Assembly: GCA_000727475.1 (NCBI GenBank)
Contig: KL647289.1
Location: 3,487,600-3,551,599 of the forward strand
Direction: 5' to 3'
DNA length: 64,000 nt
Source: Sarcocystis neurona
Taxonomy: Eukaryota; Apicomplexa; Conoidasida; Eucoccidiorida; Sarcocystidae
This document shows, one piece after another, positions 1 to 13,274 of this stretch (position 1 is its first letter; each line of letters starts with the position of its first letter). A model generated the notes under the pieces. That model was given only the letters and a program-made list of their open reading frames with translations. It made no database searches and had not been told where the DNA came from. Position numbers and translations under genes: made by a program.

Positions 1-2100
1 ACAACGGCAGGCGTAGGGCGCTATCGCCGGAAAGCCTCTGTAATGCTGTAGAATATCTATGATGAAGTCGCATACTGTAACGCACCTGGATCTGTAGTCT
101 GCGCACCGCTTCTTCGAGCCGCGTTTAATAGCGCGTGTTGTCTGTGGCGATTTCGTCCGTGGCGGTGCTAACAAAAATCTCACAGCTGAGGATGTTGAGA
201 CAACGTGTGGGTGTATGTGACACCATGCGCGTGAGTTATATAGACGTGAGTCGGTTTCCTCGTGCTACATACTCCCCGCCGTTACTGCGGCTCACTTCTT
301 TCAGACTCAGGCGCTCCAACACACGTACACACACGCAGCCCTTCGCTTGTGGCTGCCGCTTCATCACCTGTGCACCGCTGGAGGAAATGCTCAAGTGACA
401 GCCAACTGACAGTGTACCGGAAGGAAGCAGAGAAGATTCTTCGCCGACGGTGTTGAATGCATTCGGGCGACACTCTACTATGTGGGGCTGCGGAGTACGA
501 AAAATAATACATCGCGTCAGCTGCGAAAAATATCCATACGCCTCTGATTCTGTTCTCCACAGAAGTGAATTTCCGTTATTTCTGCGAGAGAGAGACGACC
601 TGCGTGGTGTTTGTTATGACGCGCAGCGATCGCCGTGTCGTCTTCTCGCCGCAAGCGTCGACCGCCTGTGTGTCGGAATGTGTGGTCTGTTGCACGCAGA
701 ACTATGAAGCGCATTCTTCAGAAGGCCGCTCCGTTATTAGGGGGCGTCGTTTCTGGTAAGACCCTCTTGTGCGCGTGCCCGTGGAACCGCCTGCCTTTGC
801 TCGAGATAACGCGCATGGCTGCAGCCCTTATAGACGGTATCCACGTAGAGCGACGGTGGCCGTATACACATCAGTTTACGTGCGTATATATATGTATATA
901 TGTATATAGATAGATAAATAGATAACATATGGGGGGAAGGTAGTCCGACGAGTGTGAACAGATGGAATTTCTACAAAGCGGGCATACGGTTTCCTTGCGT
1001 AGAAAGAGCTTCTGGTAGTGCAATGGACAGAAATACACCGAACACGTCCAAATGTGTGCGCGTGTCTGCCTGCGTGTCTGTAAGTGGATGTGTATGTCAG
1101 CTTATATGTGTACACATATATGTCTGCAGGCGTGTATGTCTACTTGTTTGTACGTATGTATATATATATATAAGTTTGTGTGAATGTGTACACATTGTTT
1201 TTCTGGACGGAGGCGTCGGCCTTCCGAGAACGCGCGCAGCCGTTTCAAAAGTGAGCCGATCAAAAAGAGTCGTGCTTTCTGCGTTGAAGAAAACGCGAGA
1301 CGGACCAATAGAACGTACAGCAGAACAGCCACATTGCGACAGTTTCGCAGTAGCTGTCCAAGTCCGACGCAGCACAGCCACATTGCGACAGTTTCGCAGT
1401 AGCTGTCCAAGTCCGACGCAGAACAGCCACATTGCGACAGTTTCGCAGTAGCTGTCCAAGTCCGACGTGAGCTGTCCGTCACAACAGAAAGGGTACTGGG
1501 TGATCGGCAGCAGCAGCAGTAGGCCAGCGTTAAGCGTTTCTCTGACTGAAACAGTGTGGAGGCGGGGACACTGTAGTCGGCCTATCGTCGCTGCAGTCGT
1601 ACGCAGGGGCTCTCTCCGGCTCCGAGGGGCCATTAGTGTATGCGTACGTGCGGATGACGTGGCCTCTCAAGCAACAGAAGTCTGCCTCGTTGCCAGAGAA
1701 GCAACGTCCGTATAAGCGTAGTTCAGAAGCGACGACTTGTTCAGGAGGAAACGGTGCCCCCCACGTGCAACCACACGCGGAACAATGACCAGAAACATCT
1801 CCGCTTGCGTCCCAAGGCCAGACAGTAGGGAGAAGACGCAAGGGTGGACGACGAGCTGCAAGCGGACTGACCCGCGCGGTAAATCGCTCTGTTTTCTGAC
1901 AAGGGGGCCAGCGCCAGTCATCGTCTTGTATGCGTGAAAGCGCACATTGATCGTCTTACATGTGATGTGTATCGTCGCAGAGGGGCAGGCGGCAGCCTGC
2001 GCGGCTTTGTCTGTGGTGGCTGCACAGGTCGGGCAGCTGTGCGAGGAAGGTCAGCACAACTCGTTTGCCGCTTTTTCTTCCCCCGTTGTATGCGTTGCAG
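1..2100. other. Leading region without a convincing gene
   Basis: Several open frames of 60-180 codons occur on both strands, but none shows family resemblance, and the longest run straight through a 49-bp tandem repeat and TA-rich microsatellite, which argues against coding. A short TA-rich stretch lies at about 882-928 and another at 1156-1175. Upstream exons of the gene that becomes visible at 2101 could lie here, for example in the frame that is open from an ATG at 1934, but I cannot place them. Confidence 0.5.
1323..1467. repeat. 49-bp tandem repeat, three copies
   Basis: The motif acattgcgacagtttcgcag recurs starting at 1331, 1380 and 1429, an exact period of 49 bp with almost identical units. 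Because 49 is not a multiple of three, successive copies fall in different frames, so the array is probably non-coding although open frames cross it. Confidence 0.95.
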
Positions 2101-5100
2101 GAGTTTTCCGACCAGCGTTCCGGCGCTGTATCCGGTTGTCTTTTCGCCGGGTCTGCCGCTGCACGTGCGAGATGACAATGTTGAAGGTAGCGCAGAAGTG
2201 CAGCTGCTGCTGCCGACGGCCTTAGACTTGGACGGCGCAGACGGACTGACGGGACCGCACGGGACACGGCCGTCGCACGTTGCTGTTGATGTCTTCTTAC
2301 ACCTGGGGGGAAATTTCAGCGAGAAGCGGCTGCGTGTCGACCCCTTCGCAGGAGTGCCACGCTTTATTGGAGACACGAACATTCGCATGACAATTGACAG
2401 AACTGACATCAGCGTCCGATTAAGTGTGAGTCCTCAGCTGCCGCGAAGACGTCGATGGTGGAGTTGTGACGGAAGACAGTGAGGGTGTGTTGTTCCAGCG
2501 TCCCCGCGCCGGGGGGGAGCCGGTGCCGCCGTTGTTGGTCATGCTGATGCTCCACTCTGCGTGCCGCGGCGCGAAGAGTTCAGATACACGTCAACACGTT
2601 GAAGGATCTGTAGAGAAAACTCGGTCCGCGGATGTATTTATAACGTGCATACCGGGTTTGTATGTAAGAATAGCGTGTCGCTGTCACGAAGGACAAGTCA
2701 CAGTATACGGGGCACTTAAAGCAGAAGGATTATTACCAGAAGCTCATTCACGCTGGCTGTGAACATGGGAAAACACATAGAGTAACTGTAAATGCCTATG
2801 GAAGTGGCCGTTCCGCAGTGTGCGTTTTCGTTCGTCTTTCGCTAACTAGTGTGAAGAGCCGCGTGGCACCCGCGACCCCCGCCCCCTCCGCCTTCTTCCA
2901 GCTGAGGAGGACACGCTGAAGAACATAATGCTTCTGATGGGGTTCATTTGTGTCCTCCGTTTTCCCGTAGCACCCTCATTTCATGTTGGCGGATGGTTGG
3001 CTGGAGATTCGCGTTCTGGAGGAAGGCAATCTGGCCGGACACGCGTTCCGCCAGCTGCTGTCGACTGCGGCCATTGCTGCTCCCTTTTCTGCGCACGTCC
3101 TCGGTCACGCTAACGTCGGCAAGGACCGGCAGGTGAAGACGCTGCTCTTGGCGGAATTTCCAACTGGCAGCGGTGCCTCCGAGGCCCTGCAGAGGCGGAC
3201 GCACCAGCAAAAGGTGCAGAGATTGAAGCAGCGTTATGAGTGGCGACGCGCTGCCTCGTTGTGGAATGATGAAGGACCCAGTGACGGCGACCCCGCTCCG
3301 GCGACGGTGTCTTACCTGGACCCCCAGACGCTTCACGGAGTAGCTGCGACCGCCATCACAACACTTCTCGGCAGGGTCGTGCACGTGCAGTGGTTTCGGC
3401 AGATACGTGAGGTCTCTGCTGTTGACCAGCACGGACGAAGCCTGCAGACTGAGGCAACTCCGCACGTCGGTGCCAGTACTGTCGTGTGGAGTTCTTTGTT
3501 CACGCCTTCCATCCGGCAATTTGTGTACGAACAAATTCCACCACTTTCCTCCCCACCGAGAACGCCAGGTACCGCAGACAAACAGAAAAAAGCAATCGCA
3601 GCAGGAGCGGCCCAGTACGTCGCTTCCCTGCTCTGTCTTTTCACCACAGACCGCAGCGCCTCGGTGACTTCCGCAGACGCACCAGCAGCGGTGCAGGGCG
3701 CCGCAGGCTATCTTCCGCGGCAAGTCGAGCGATCTGCAGGCGCAGCAGAGGTGCTGAAATCTGCTGTCGGCTACCTGAAAATGATGTTTTTCTTCCCCCC
3801 CCTAACGGACCACCAGCACGCGCCTCGACAGCAGCGGCCCAATCCGCACCAGCGGAGTAGCAGGGAGACGCTGCTTCTTCAAAAAGGCGGGGGCTACACG
3901 GTAGTGGAGGCCGAACTTTGTGGCGTTGACATGCAAACCGATGTCGACGCCACGTGTGAAAAACTCTATGTTCGGGTACGGCTGATGCACTTGTGTCTCC
4001 CGTGTATAGTCACCTAAAAGTAGGCGTTCTGTTTCTCTCTAGAATAGATGTGTGTGTGNNNNNNNNNNNNNNNNNNNNNNNNNNNNNNNNNNNNNNNNNN
4101 NNNNNNNNNNNNNNNNNNNNNNNNNNNNNNNNNNNNNNNNNNNNNNNNNNNNNNNNNNNNNNNNNNNNNNNNNNNNNNNNNNNNNNNNNNNNNNNNNNNN
4201 NNNNNNNNNNNNNNNNNNNNNNNNNNNNNNNNNNNNNNNNNNNNNNNNNNNNNNNNNNNNNNNNNNNNNNNNNNNNNNNNNNNNNNNNNNNNNNNNNNNN
4301 NNNNNNNNNNNNNNNNNNNNNNNNNNNNNNNNNNNNNNNNNNNNNNNNNNNNNNNNNNNNNNNNNNNNNNNNNNNNNNNNNNNNNNNNNNNNNNNNNNNN
4401 NNNNNNNNNNNNNNNNNNNNNNNNNNNNNNNNNNNNNNNNNNNNNNNNNNNNNNNNNNNNNNNNNNNNNNNNNNNNNNNNNNNNNNNNNNNNNNNNNNNN
4501 NNNNNNNNNNNNNNNNNNNNNNNNNNNNNNNNNNNNNNNNNNNNNNNNNNNNNNNNNNNNNNNNNNNNNNNNNNNNNNNNNNNNNNNNNNNNNNNNNNNN
4601 NNNNNNNNNNNNNNNNNNNNNNNNNNNNNNNNNNNNNNNNNNNNNNNNNNNNNNNNNNNNNNNNNNNNNNNNNNNNNNNNNNNNNNNNNNNNNNNNNNNN
4701 NNNNNNNNTATATATATATATATATGTATACGTATATATATATATATATATGTAGAGAGAGAGAGAGTATCTTATGTGTTCGCATAGATAATGTATGTGT
4801 ATATATATACATGTATATCTATATATATATATGTATACATATGTACATGTGTATGTAATACGTGCACAACGTCCAGCTGCAGAATTGGTGGTGTGGATGT
4901 GCCAGGGCGAAACGTTCAATCTCGAGCACAGACGCTTTTTGTTTCTACGGGTGCGATCCTCCCTTCGACGGATAAATCTGATATGCCACGTGTCGGAGGT
5001 GCTTCCCACACAAGCAGGTGTCGCCTTCGTTTCTCGCTGAGAATATGCACGCAGTGACTGCGGCTACTGCGCATGTGCCCTGTGTCGCGCCCCGGCTCCA

Positions 5101-8100
5101 AGGCCGCGCGCCACTCCGCCTTCTTTCCACTTCTTCCTCCTTTTCGACTCAGTAGCGAAGTATGGGCGTGTCCTGTGCTGTACATCTAGGCCGCTTCCTC
5201 CCTTGCGTTACTGGGTGGTAGTTGGTTGAAAGTCGTGACGCAGCGTCTCGTCGTCGACCGCGCACTGTGACGTCTCCAGGTCGCTTGGGAGTTACCCTTT
5301 TTTAGCGCGTTTGCGGAGCAGGATATTTTCGGCGGCGGCGGTTCTGCTCAATTTCTCCTCTTACTGCGTCGCCGCCCCTTGCTCGTGTCGTTGACATTTC
5401 GGCAGATTTTCGTGTGTACCTTTCTTCAGTTCGACAGCAACTGCTGCCCGGTGCTGGAATTGCACGCAGTGGCCGATGAAGGAGGCCAGCACGGCCACGC
5501 CAAGGCGGCCGCGCAGCACGAGAAAGTGAACAGCACGTGGTGGCCGGATTTCCTTGTGAAGGGCAGAATGCGAAGGGAGAGTCAAGTTGGGGGGTTGCCG
5601 GAAACAGACGAAGGTGGTAGGGGTGGACTGCTGTCGCGTTTCTATGGAAAGTCCACGCGTGTCTCCGAGGCGTCTAGCGGGGGGGCAGCTACACCGCGAC
5701 AGCAGGAATGGAAACCGAAGAAGTGGAAACTCCAGGAACGTGACCGACTGAAGATGCTGACCTCGTGCTCCTGCGGCCCAGGCACTGTCGTAACGGTGTC
5801 TGCGTCAAAGGAACCGCCTGCCACCAAGAGAGACCCCCACCGCTTCGCGCAGTCACCGTTCTACAACGCCGCATACGTCCTACCGTCGCCGGATACGCTG
5901 GATGCAAGAGGCTTCCGAACGCTGAGCTGCGCCCTCAGTGTCATCCCTGCGCCAGGAGCCACCATTGCCTCGCCAGTTTTGACTTCCACTTTCGCGGGAG
6001 AGGGTGCTACTACAGGAGGATGGAACGGCGTCGCCGATACTCACGTAGGCTCAGGGGGCCCTGCACGCGTGGCAGGTGCGTCGCCGGGAGCTGCGGCGGG
6101 TGGTGGATCGCGGACCGGTTCTTCAGAGCATGCTCAGGCTCGACAGGGTGATTCGCTGGCTGCCTCCTCTTCTCCGTCTTCTGCTAGCACTGCGGCTGCT
6201 GGTGGTGGTGCTGCTTTGTTGGAGTCCGCGACCTTCCTTTCCGGGCTGGTTTGTGGCAACAGGCACCACCTGAGCTGGCGAGAGTGGCGTGGCGTCAGGG
6301 AGGTTGAATTAGCAAAGAGAGCAGCACTTTCACAGGCCTCCGCGCGTCCTGCGTGGCGTACGTTTCAGGTGGGAGAATCAGCCAGAAGTGCGGAGCAGGA
6401 GCATCCCATAGCGGCGAAAGCCGCCGCAGAGTCTGCGGCGTACGTAGAGACACATGAGGTGGCCAGAGCACACCGTGGAGTTGACAGCCGCAACAGAGCA
6501 GGGACGGAGGGGCCGGACGAGGAAGTCCCAGAAATCGTCCAGTACCTCGAAGCTGCCAAACAGGACGATATGGGCGACGAATCCCATTCGCAGCTGCAGC
6601 CGGAACTGTACGCGTTGGTGTTAGTGTTGCTGCGTAAGTATTTTAGCCCACCCCGCGGAGCAGCGAAGCCATTTCTCTCCTGCTGTAGCGAGGCTTTCAC
6701 CGTTAGCACCCGTCAACGTTGCAAAAGGCAGTCAGTTTCTGCGCATCGCCCTGTGTAGTGGCGCTGTTCTTGCAGGGTGAGATCTGACTGGGACTGTTTA
6801 TGCGAGCCAGTGTCACCTTCAGCCTTCAGCTTCCTTGAGGCAAGTGGACCGTACGAACGTGTCGATGTGTGAGACTCCGTTGAACAGGTGGACTTGTCTA
6901 GAATCCTTACGGATACCTTTTTTCACGAGGCGGTACCCTTGGCCGTTACATACGTAGGCCCGTAGCAATACACGTGTGCGGAATTATTGACTGCATGAGC
7001 CCAAAGTGTTAGTAGTTTTCCGGGAGCACGCAAAGAAGTTGGCGCTGTGGAAGTGTCTGGATGCGTGACGGCGGCTGAACGTTTCGAGACTAGCTATTGA
7101 TGCAGGACTGTCCACGTGGCAGCACGCTTATGTGGACATGTGTGTATAACATTCCATCAGGTGGCAAGGACATTGACGTGTACGTCTGCATACATGTTGT
7201 GTGTCTCGGGGTGCATATAACATCGGGTTCGTTCGACGAAGACTGGTGTATATGGCGCATGGGGTTTGGCAGGTGGAGAACACGCAACTTCGGGCAGTTT
7301 CAAGTGGGCAGATCTCGAGTTCAGCTGCTGCAAGAGGGTTTCCAGCACCGCGAGCCTTGCATGCGGAAGGCCGGCTGGTGAAGGAAGTCAGACACGAATG
7401 CATTTGATAGCTGTGGGCGAGCGCGAGCCTTGCAGTTTCTCCGAGAATACAGTGTCTGATCTTTTCTAGTGTCGTGGGCGCTTGCCCACTCTAGCGTTAT
7501 TACTTGGGGCGTGAGTGTTGCGGTTGAAAAATCTGGCCTCTGCGTTGCACGTTTGCTTCCTGTGCTGCAGTGGTAGGCGTCTGCGTGATCTCGCCTTGTT
7601 TAGTATCCCTTCGCTACTGTCTTCGGACATCTCCCGAAAGACGAGCGTTGGCTGGGAGCGCGGAGTTGGCGGCGCTCGGTGCGAACTCTTCAGATGAGGA
7701 GGAGGAACAGAGCAGCCGACCCGCCTTCCGACATGAGCCCGGACACAGAGACTCGTTTGACGAGGAGACCCACTCCAGACGGGCGCAGCAAGAAGCAGAC
7801 GACTCAGAAACAGTTCTAAAGGAGGAGGGTGAACAGAGGGAACACAGCGGATTCGGCTGGCGTGAGGGCGTGGAGGTGCGCAGCAGTTCAAGCAGCGGGC
7901 CACGCTTGCAAGCGGGGAAGGGACGCAGTTCCCCCCCAGTGGGTCGCGAACGCGGTGGCTCAGCAGCGGAGAGCAACGCAGATGAGTTATTCGAAGTAGA
8001 GGAGAAAGACTAGGTAGACGAAGTGAGGGAGCAGACGGTGGCGAGGTTCTGAGCTCTGGAAGCTAGTTGACGGCACAGGGAAGGACCGGACGAATGCAGT

Positions 8101-8545
8101 AATTCAACCGGCCTCCGCAGGTGCGGGTTTCTGTAGGAATGCGAGTGGTCGCTGTCCGAAGAGAAGCTGTTTGTATACCTCGTTTTTTGCACAGCCTCTC
8201 TACAAACATCCTTGTGGAGACAGCTGTTGTGCACGCGCGCATACAACTTCGGATACGTGTCCTCCAAAATGTTGGGTCTACGATGACTTCTGAGAAGCCC
8301 ACCCGTGGAGAGGGTGAACAAAAACACGTGTGGGTGTGTTGTTTTTTGGGGACACCGACGTTGTTGTGTAGCGCGATATTGTATATGTAGAATCCGTATA
8401 TTCAGATGTTGATTCGACAGTGGCGAGCGTCACGATGCTCCGGCTGCGAAAAATAATTTTGGTGGCAGAGGAAGGATTTGTACCGTTTTTGAGGGATGGC
8501 CTGAAGCGAGTTGTGGTGGACATTGAGGAACTATGTCAACAGTAG
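2101..8545 (+). CDS. Large multi-exon protein of unknown function (5' end and gap region incomplete)
   Basis: I do not recognise the family. Proposed exons, tied together by splice consensus and phase: 2101-2425 (acceptor after a pyrimidine tract, donor gtgagt, phase 0), 2971-3975 (acceptor cccgtag), one starting at 4877 or 4883 and ending at 4998, 5406 or 5431-6633 (donor gtaagt), 7273-7377, 7571-7995 and a terminal exon 8372-8545 ending in TAG. The 2971 exon opens with an alternating hydrophobic strand (ADGWLEIRVLEEGNL) reminiscent of a C2-like beta strand, but this is only an impression. The 5.4-6.6 kb exon is Ala/Gly/Ser rich; the 7.6-8.0 kb exon is strongly acidic (SDEEEEQ, FDEET, EEGEQ). 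The phase does not close across the N gap, so an exon may be hidden there. If the donor at 7996 is not used, the protein ends at the TAG at 8011. The start codon is unknown (ATG at 1934 is one option). Confidence 0.55.
4059..4708. other. Assembly gap (650 N)
   Basis: Exactly 650 N, flanked on the left by a short TG run and on the right by a long TA/TATG run. The gap probably marks a collapsed or unsequenced microsatellite inside an intron of the gene spanning 2.1-8.5 kb. Any open frame crossing it is meaningless. Confidence 0.99.
4709..4856. repeat. TA/TATG microsatellite at gap edge
   Basis: Alternating TA with interspersed GTATAC and a GA run, continuing out of the N gap. It lies in the presumed intron just upstream of the exon at about 4877. 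Confidence 0.9.
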
Positions 8546-9779
8546 ACATCCTCACCAGAAGGCGCTAAAATTTTGAAAGACACGCGTTGAAAGGGGTGCG
8601 GGTTTCTCCTTGGAGAATGTGGATTGGAGGTTTCAAGCAGGAAGAACAGGTCGAAGTGCGGCGGTTGGTGCTGGTGCAATTACTGGTATCGGTGCGTCGC
8701 TGATCTGAACTGTGTCGCCGATATTCATCGCTCCAAATCCTGTAGAAGTGGTGCTGAATCCGTAGGCTGCAGAATTCGTCGCAACCTGTTGAGAGCTCGC
8801 TTCTGTAAGAGCGTAGCTCTTGGATGGGACAGAGAATCTAGTTGTGTGACAGTTCTCTTATAGCATCAAGGCGGGCTCCTCCCTCCGTCGTCTCGCGACG
8901 GCTTCGAACCGTCTCGTCTTTGTCGAAGGACCAGCTGCTTTAAGTGGGGGTCTCGTATGCTCGATCCCTCTCGTTTTCTGTCCCACTCAATTTTTTCCAG
9001 GTGCCGTACTGCTCTTAGTGCAGACCAGCGCATACATCGATGTGCTGGTTACGTGCGTACGCGTGTAGCGACGGCGAACTGTGCGTCCTTTTAATTGCTT
9101 GCGGTTCACTTGGCAAATGTGTGTTTTTGTGAGGGGAATCACGACGCTGCGGCTTTCGGGTAGTGTGGCCGCTGGCGCAGAGAAAAGTAAACAGAACTGC
9201 ATCAGAACCTTTGCGCCAAAATCAAATACATTGTGACGGCAAAGCTCTTCCACAATAATCGAGTTAAGTTTTCCTTCCTGTCGTTGTTGTCTGCATCAAC
9301 GGCACTCGCGGCTGAGCTGTTACTCGTCTCGGGGCGTTTTTGCCCACGCCACACACACCTACTACAGGGTGTGTATACGGTCGAACATGCGGCGGCACGT
9401 GTAAGGTGCATGCCGCTTATGGGCCGTAAATCGAGTGAATCGCACCTATACGTTCATGGGAATGAACGTAAGTACTTTTGCCCAAAGCCAGACCCCAAGT
9501 GTTCTTTGCAGCTAATGCGATGCGCGATGTTATTGGTGCTGGTATTACAGCTGGGGAAGTGTGAATCGGGGTAGTACAGCACACAGAGGCTCCTTCTCCT
9601 ACCGGAGGTGCGCGGAGTGTGTAGAGTCCGTGTGGATGCGCTACTTCGCTAGCTGCCAGAACCTAGGCGCATGATCCAGCGCATCGTTTGGCACCGACAG
9701 TGGCCCCCCAGGTTTGTCCGTCTCCACAACAGTGCTGCTGCGGTAGCCGTTAGGGAAATACGAGTGTGTCTCTGTGGGT

Positions 9780-10165
9780 GGACTACCTACTAGTAGTAGG
9801 TGTTTCCAAGAGTCCTATTAACAGCCAAACAGTGAGAACGGTCGACGTCGCAAGTGTGCCTCACCATTCGAGTAGACGTGGCGGTTACAGAAAAAGCAGC
9901 ATCGATGATCGGAAGAGCCTGTGTAACAATTGCCACAGTAATGGTATTAGCAGAAATAATACTAGTGCAGTAGAAATAGTAGCTGTAATAAAAAAAACAA
10001 CTACTACAAACAGTAGCATTATTAATATCTGTTGCGCATGTGGCAGTAGCCGTTGTAGCATCAGTGCTCCTATTATCGCCAGAAGCGGTGCGAAGATTAA
10101 TGGTAGGAGTAACAAAAAAGTTAGAGAGGTAGTAGTGGTGATAAGAGTAATTAAACTAGTAGCAG
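9780..10165. repeat. Degenerate TAG/ATA-rich low-complexity tract
   Basis: Loose repetition of AGTA, ATAATA and TAGTAG units. The translated frames are dominated by Ser, Asn, Val and Ile in low-complexity order, so I treat the tract as non-coding and as a worn member of the TAG/CTA repeat class seen in dense form at 52-58 kb. Confidence 0.6.
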
Positions 10166-11076
10166 TGGGGATATGATGTGAGAAGTCGTATTACTGTAGA
10201 AGTGGAAGCAAGCGGCCTGCGCAGTCAGCCCGGCTGTGCAAGGGGCACGTCACTAGAGGCGCTAAAGTCGTTGCTTAGAGCTTCACGGCTAGCGGAGATT
10301 AGCCACCGGCCTGAGAAGTAGTACGCAGCCAACGTATTCTGTTCTAGCTCACGAGGCGGTGATTTGTTTAGTTGCCATGATTCCATCTTTTCCTCTGCTC
10401 TGCAAGCAGGCAGCTCAGTTTTGTGTCACAACTCAGCGGTCTTCCGACATTGTGGAGCGAGTTTTGTCCAAAAATTAGCCTAGTGCAACTCACACGATCC
10501 ACCACTAGTTGAAAATAATTAAGTAGAATTCGTGCTTTGTCCTTCAGGTACCTGAAGATTGTAGTATGAAGAGTCTTCCACCAAGCGAAATCTGTACGTG
10601 TTACTTGCATGCATAAGCGTGCGTTGCACATCCGGTAGCAAATCATGTGTACCAGCATTGTATCGGCACTTGTGTCGGCACTTGCGTATGTATGTATACG
10701 GGAACTACTGTTACGGGTTATCGAGCTTTGGAACGCACTCAGCCAGTAGACACACTATAGCAGATCCGTATTGTTATTCAGGTATCCGACGTGCTTACCT
10801 TACAAATTGGATTGTATTTCCACGCAGAGGTGTATGACTCGTCTCCAGGCGGTCGTAGATGTAAGATTTCGTAAGGGGGACTAGTTTATGTTCGAGTAAA
10901 TCGCGCGGCTACTCAATGCGGTCTAAAGTTTCCCACTGCACTTCTCTCCTCATTCTTCCGTGACACGCAGGAGCGTTGTGTGCACGCAAAGGTGCTTGAG
11001 GACTCCACTGTAACTTGCGGATGTTGTTAGCAAGAGTGCGCTGACCGATCTACAACGAAGTTTAGTTTTCTTTCAG

Positions 11077-11235
11077 GAGAATCTCAAAAACGATTTCGGG
11101 GTCACCGTCGCGGGTGGGGCAGTTGCAGACGGCGTAGGGTACATGGACGGCAGAAGCGGTCGTAATGCTGAATTACTGTTGGCTGGAGTGCAAGTAGTAT
11201 ACTCTAGCTACAACGAGCCGAACGCAGATCAATAA
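11077..11235 (+). CDS. Candidate terminal exon, 52 codons, unknown protein
   Basis: A textbook acceptor (pyrimidine tract ending tttctttcag at 11076) is followed directly by 52 sense codons and a TAA at 11233-11235. The composition is ordinary for protein (contains VTVAGGAVADGVGY and VQVVYSSYNEPN) rather than low complexity. No upstream exon that joins in phase 0 was found, so the rest of the gene is missing. It could also be chance. Confidence 0.3.
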   Translation, partial: ENLKNDFGVTVAGGAVADGVGYMDGRSGRNAELLLAGVQVVYSSYNEPNADQ

Positions 11236-12955
11236 TCTTTTCAGAAAAATACATGCGTAACGATCAATCTGCTCACCAATTGAATTAATGGCGCACGTTT
11301 TAGTGGCAAAACGTTTTTGATACTTTCGTATATGTGTGTGACTCATACCGGTAAAACAACGTGCTAGTGAAACGAGCTGGTGCATGTATCTTCATCGCCT
11401 TATGATCGTGTACATGTGAAGTGATTGTGACTGTGACAGACGATTCAACCTGAATGGCTCACACGGGTGTCAGCCCAGTCAGACTTGCAGTCCACAACAC
11501 GTCATCATAATCGCGGCGCCGCAGGGTTGCCATTTGACGAGTCGAGAGCAAACATGTTTGGTGACTTGAAACACGCACGTGTGGGTCGGCCGCACAAGTG
11601 CATACTCACCAGCGACGATTGCCGTCCTGCTAGAAAGGCATTTCAAACGTAAAAATTTGTGGAAACTGAGGTACACGGCACGTATGTACAGGCACCCTTT
11701 GCAGTCACAGAAACTGCGTCGCATATGCGAGTGGTCTCTTCGTACATGTTCGGGCACACACGTATACGCGCGACGAAGACGTGCAATGTCATCAGAAGGG
11801 AAGAGGATGAGAGCGGTACGAGTACCCGTGAATGGCGCTGTACAACTCTGTGTACAAAGCACGCTCTGCCAATCGTTTTTTCATGAGTCCGCTGCATTCA
11901 AATGCAGGGATTGCACGTACCCCTAAGCGTATAAAGGTCTACTTCGTGGAAATTTGGAGTCACGAAAGTGGTCACACTAGCAACGTTGTTACACTGTTCT
12001 TGTTTCACTACGTGACCAGGATATATACTCGGATATCCGTGTATATGCACACGAACTTGTGCATATCGAGTCACTTGCACATAACCTGTGGCTGCCTCTC
12101 TTCTACCTGGATGTCCGTGTGTATTTGTGTGCGAGCTAAAGATCAAAAGATTTTGCTTCCGGTCCTTGAGCGAAGCAGGAGACTCTTTAAACTAAATATT
12201 GTTTACGCGGTGCAAGAGGAGCATGTCGGTGTGAACTGGGCGCAAAAGAGTGATCTCAAGATAGCATGATCACATGACCCGGTGTCCATCCAGGTGCCTA
12301 CTACGCTGGATATGTAGTACCCATGTACTGGTGTTTCAACGCATCTCTTATCTATCAATGTCCATGGAACATATATAGAATATGTGTTCGGACATAAGTG
12401 TACGCATTTGGTTACACATGTACCAGCCTGGCGCATCCACAGAAGTTCAACTTTTCTAATTTTAAAAGTGAGGGAACTCATTCGCCCCAAAAGGACGAGA
12501 CGGTGTCGGCTAACCTGGTGTGAAGCGGCACAGACACGTCTGCCTCTCAAAGAGGTCTACACAGATGCGTTCGTATGATAATCTCTTTCATGCGTGTATA
12601 CACGTCTACTCTACTTGGCGCTTCCAGACAGAGTCCGTACAAAAACCGTGGCAGAAGAAGCACTCTCCGGCAGAATGATAAGATGAGACGACGCCAACGC
12701 AGGTGTGAGCTCCGCATATACACGTAATTGTGCAAACATCTACCAGCCTTCATGTAGAAGTAAGTAAGTACACAGATAACATTTATATCGTGTGGAGGAA
12801 CATGTGTGTTTGTGGAGATATATATGGTAGACATTTAGTAAAATATTACATGTGGAAGTGCCGTAGACGACAACGACTACTTCGCAGGATGACTGCAACA
12901 GCCGCTCTATACTCAAGCGTTGTATACATATATACATATGCATGTATGCATAAAT

Positions 12956-13003
12956 GTAATATATATATATATAGAGAGAGAGAGAGCGAGAGAGAGAGAG
13001 AAA
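12956..13003. repeat. (TA)n(GA)n microsatellite
   Basis: A run of TA dinucleotides passes directly into a run of GA dinucleotides. It lies in the gene-poor interval. Confidence 0.9.
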
Positions 13004-13274
13004 TACAGTACTTATGTGCTTCGTATGTAAGTTTGTGAAAATGGATATTGCCAGAATGAGAGGAGGGCGGCGACGGATAAGGAGGATGCCCAAAAATGTA
13101 TCTGCTGTGTTACCTTAGTGTGGATGGCAGTACGCGCTCCTGCTCTGTTTTCGTTCTCTCCACAAGGGGACTTGCATGCACTGCCGCGGCGAGAGCAACC
13201 GCTGCCGACCAGTGCGAGTGACGTGTTTCTGAGGAACTCTCCACAAGTCGATGCAAACATCGATTTTTCGATAG

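Larger units (their letters stand above)
8546..13270. other. Gene-poor interval
   Basis: No family-supported gene. Open frames are short and scattered on both strands. The interval contains a degenerate AGTA/TAGTAG-rich low-complexity tract at about 9780-10165 and a (TA)n(GA)n microsatellite at about 12956-13003. One short stretch with a good splice acceptor (11077-11235) is listed separately as a possible terminal exon. Confidence 0.5.

Noticed and set aside
4014..5009. Open frames of 230-330 codons across 4.0-5.0 kb
   Set aside because: They consist mainly of the N gap translated as unknown residues, plus TA microsatellite.
8880..8930. tRNA-like T-arm (ggcttcgaacc in a short hairpin)
   Set aside because: No matching acceptor stem, D-arm or anticodon arm upstream. 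It is a plain palindrome.
9118..9234. Short open stretch with stop at 9234
   Set aside because: Composition is plausible, but there is no convincing acceptor and no partner exon.
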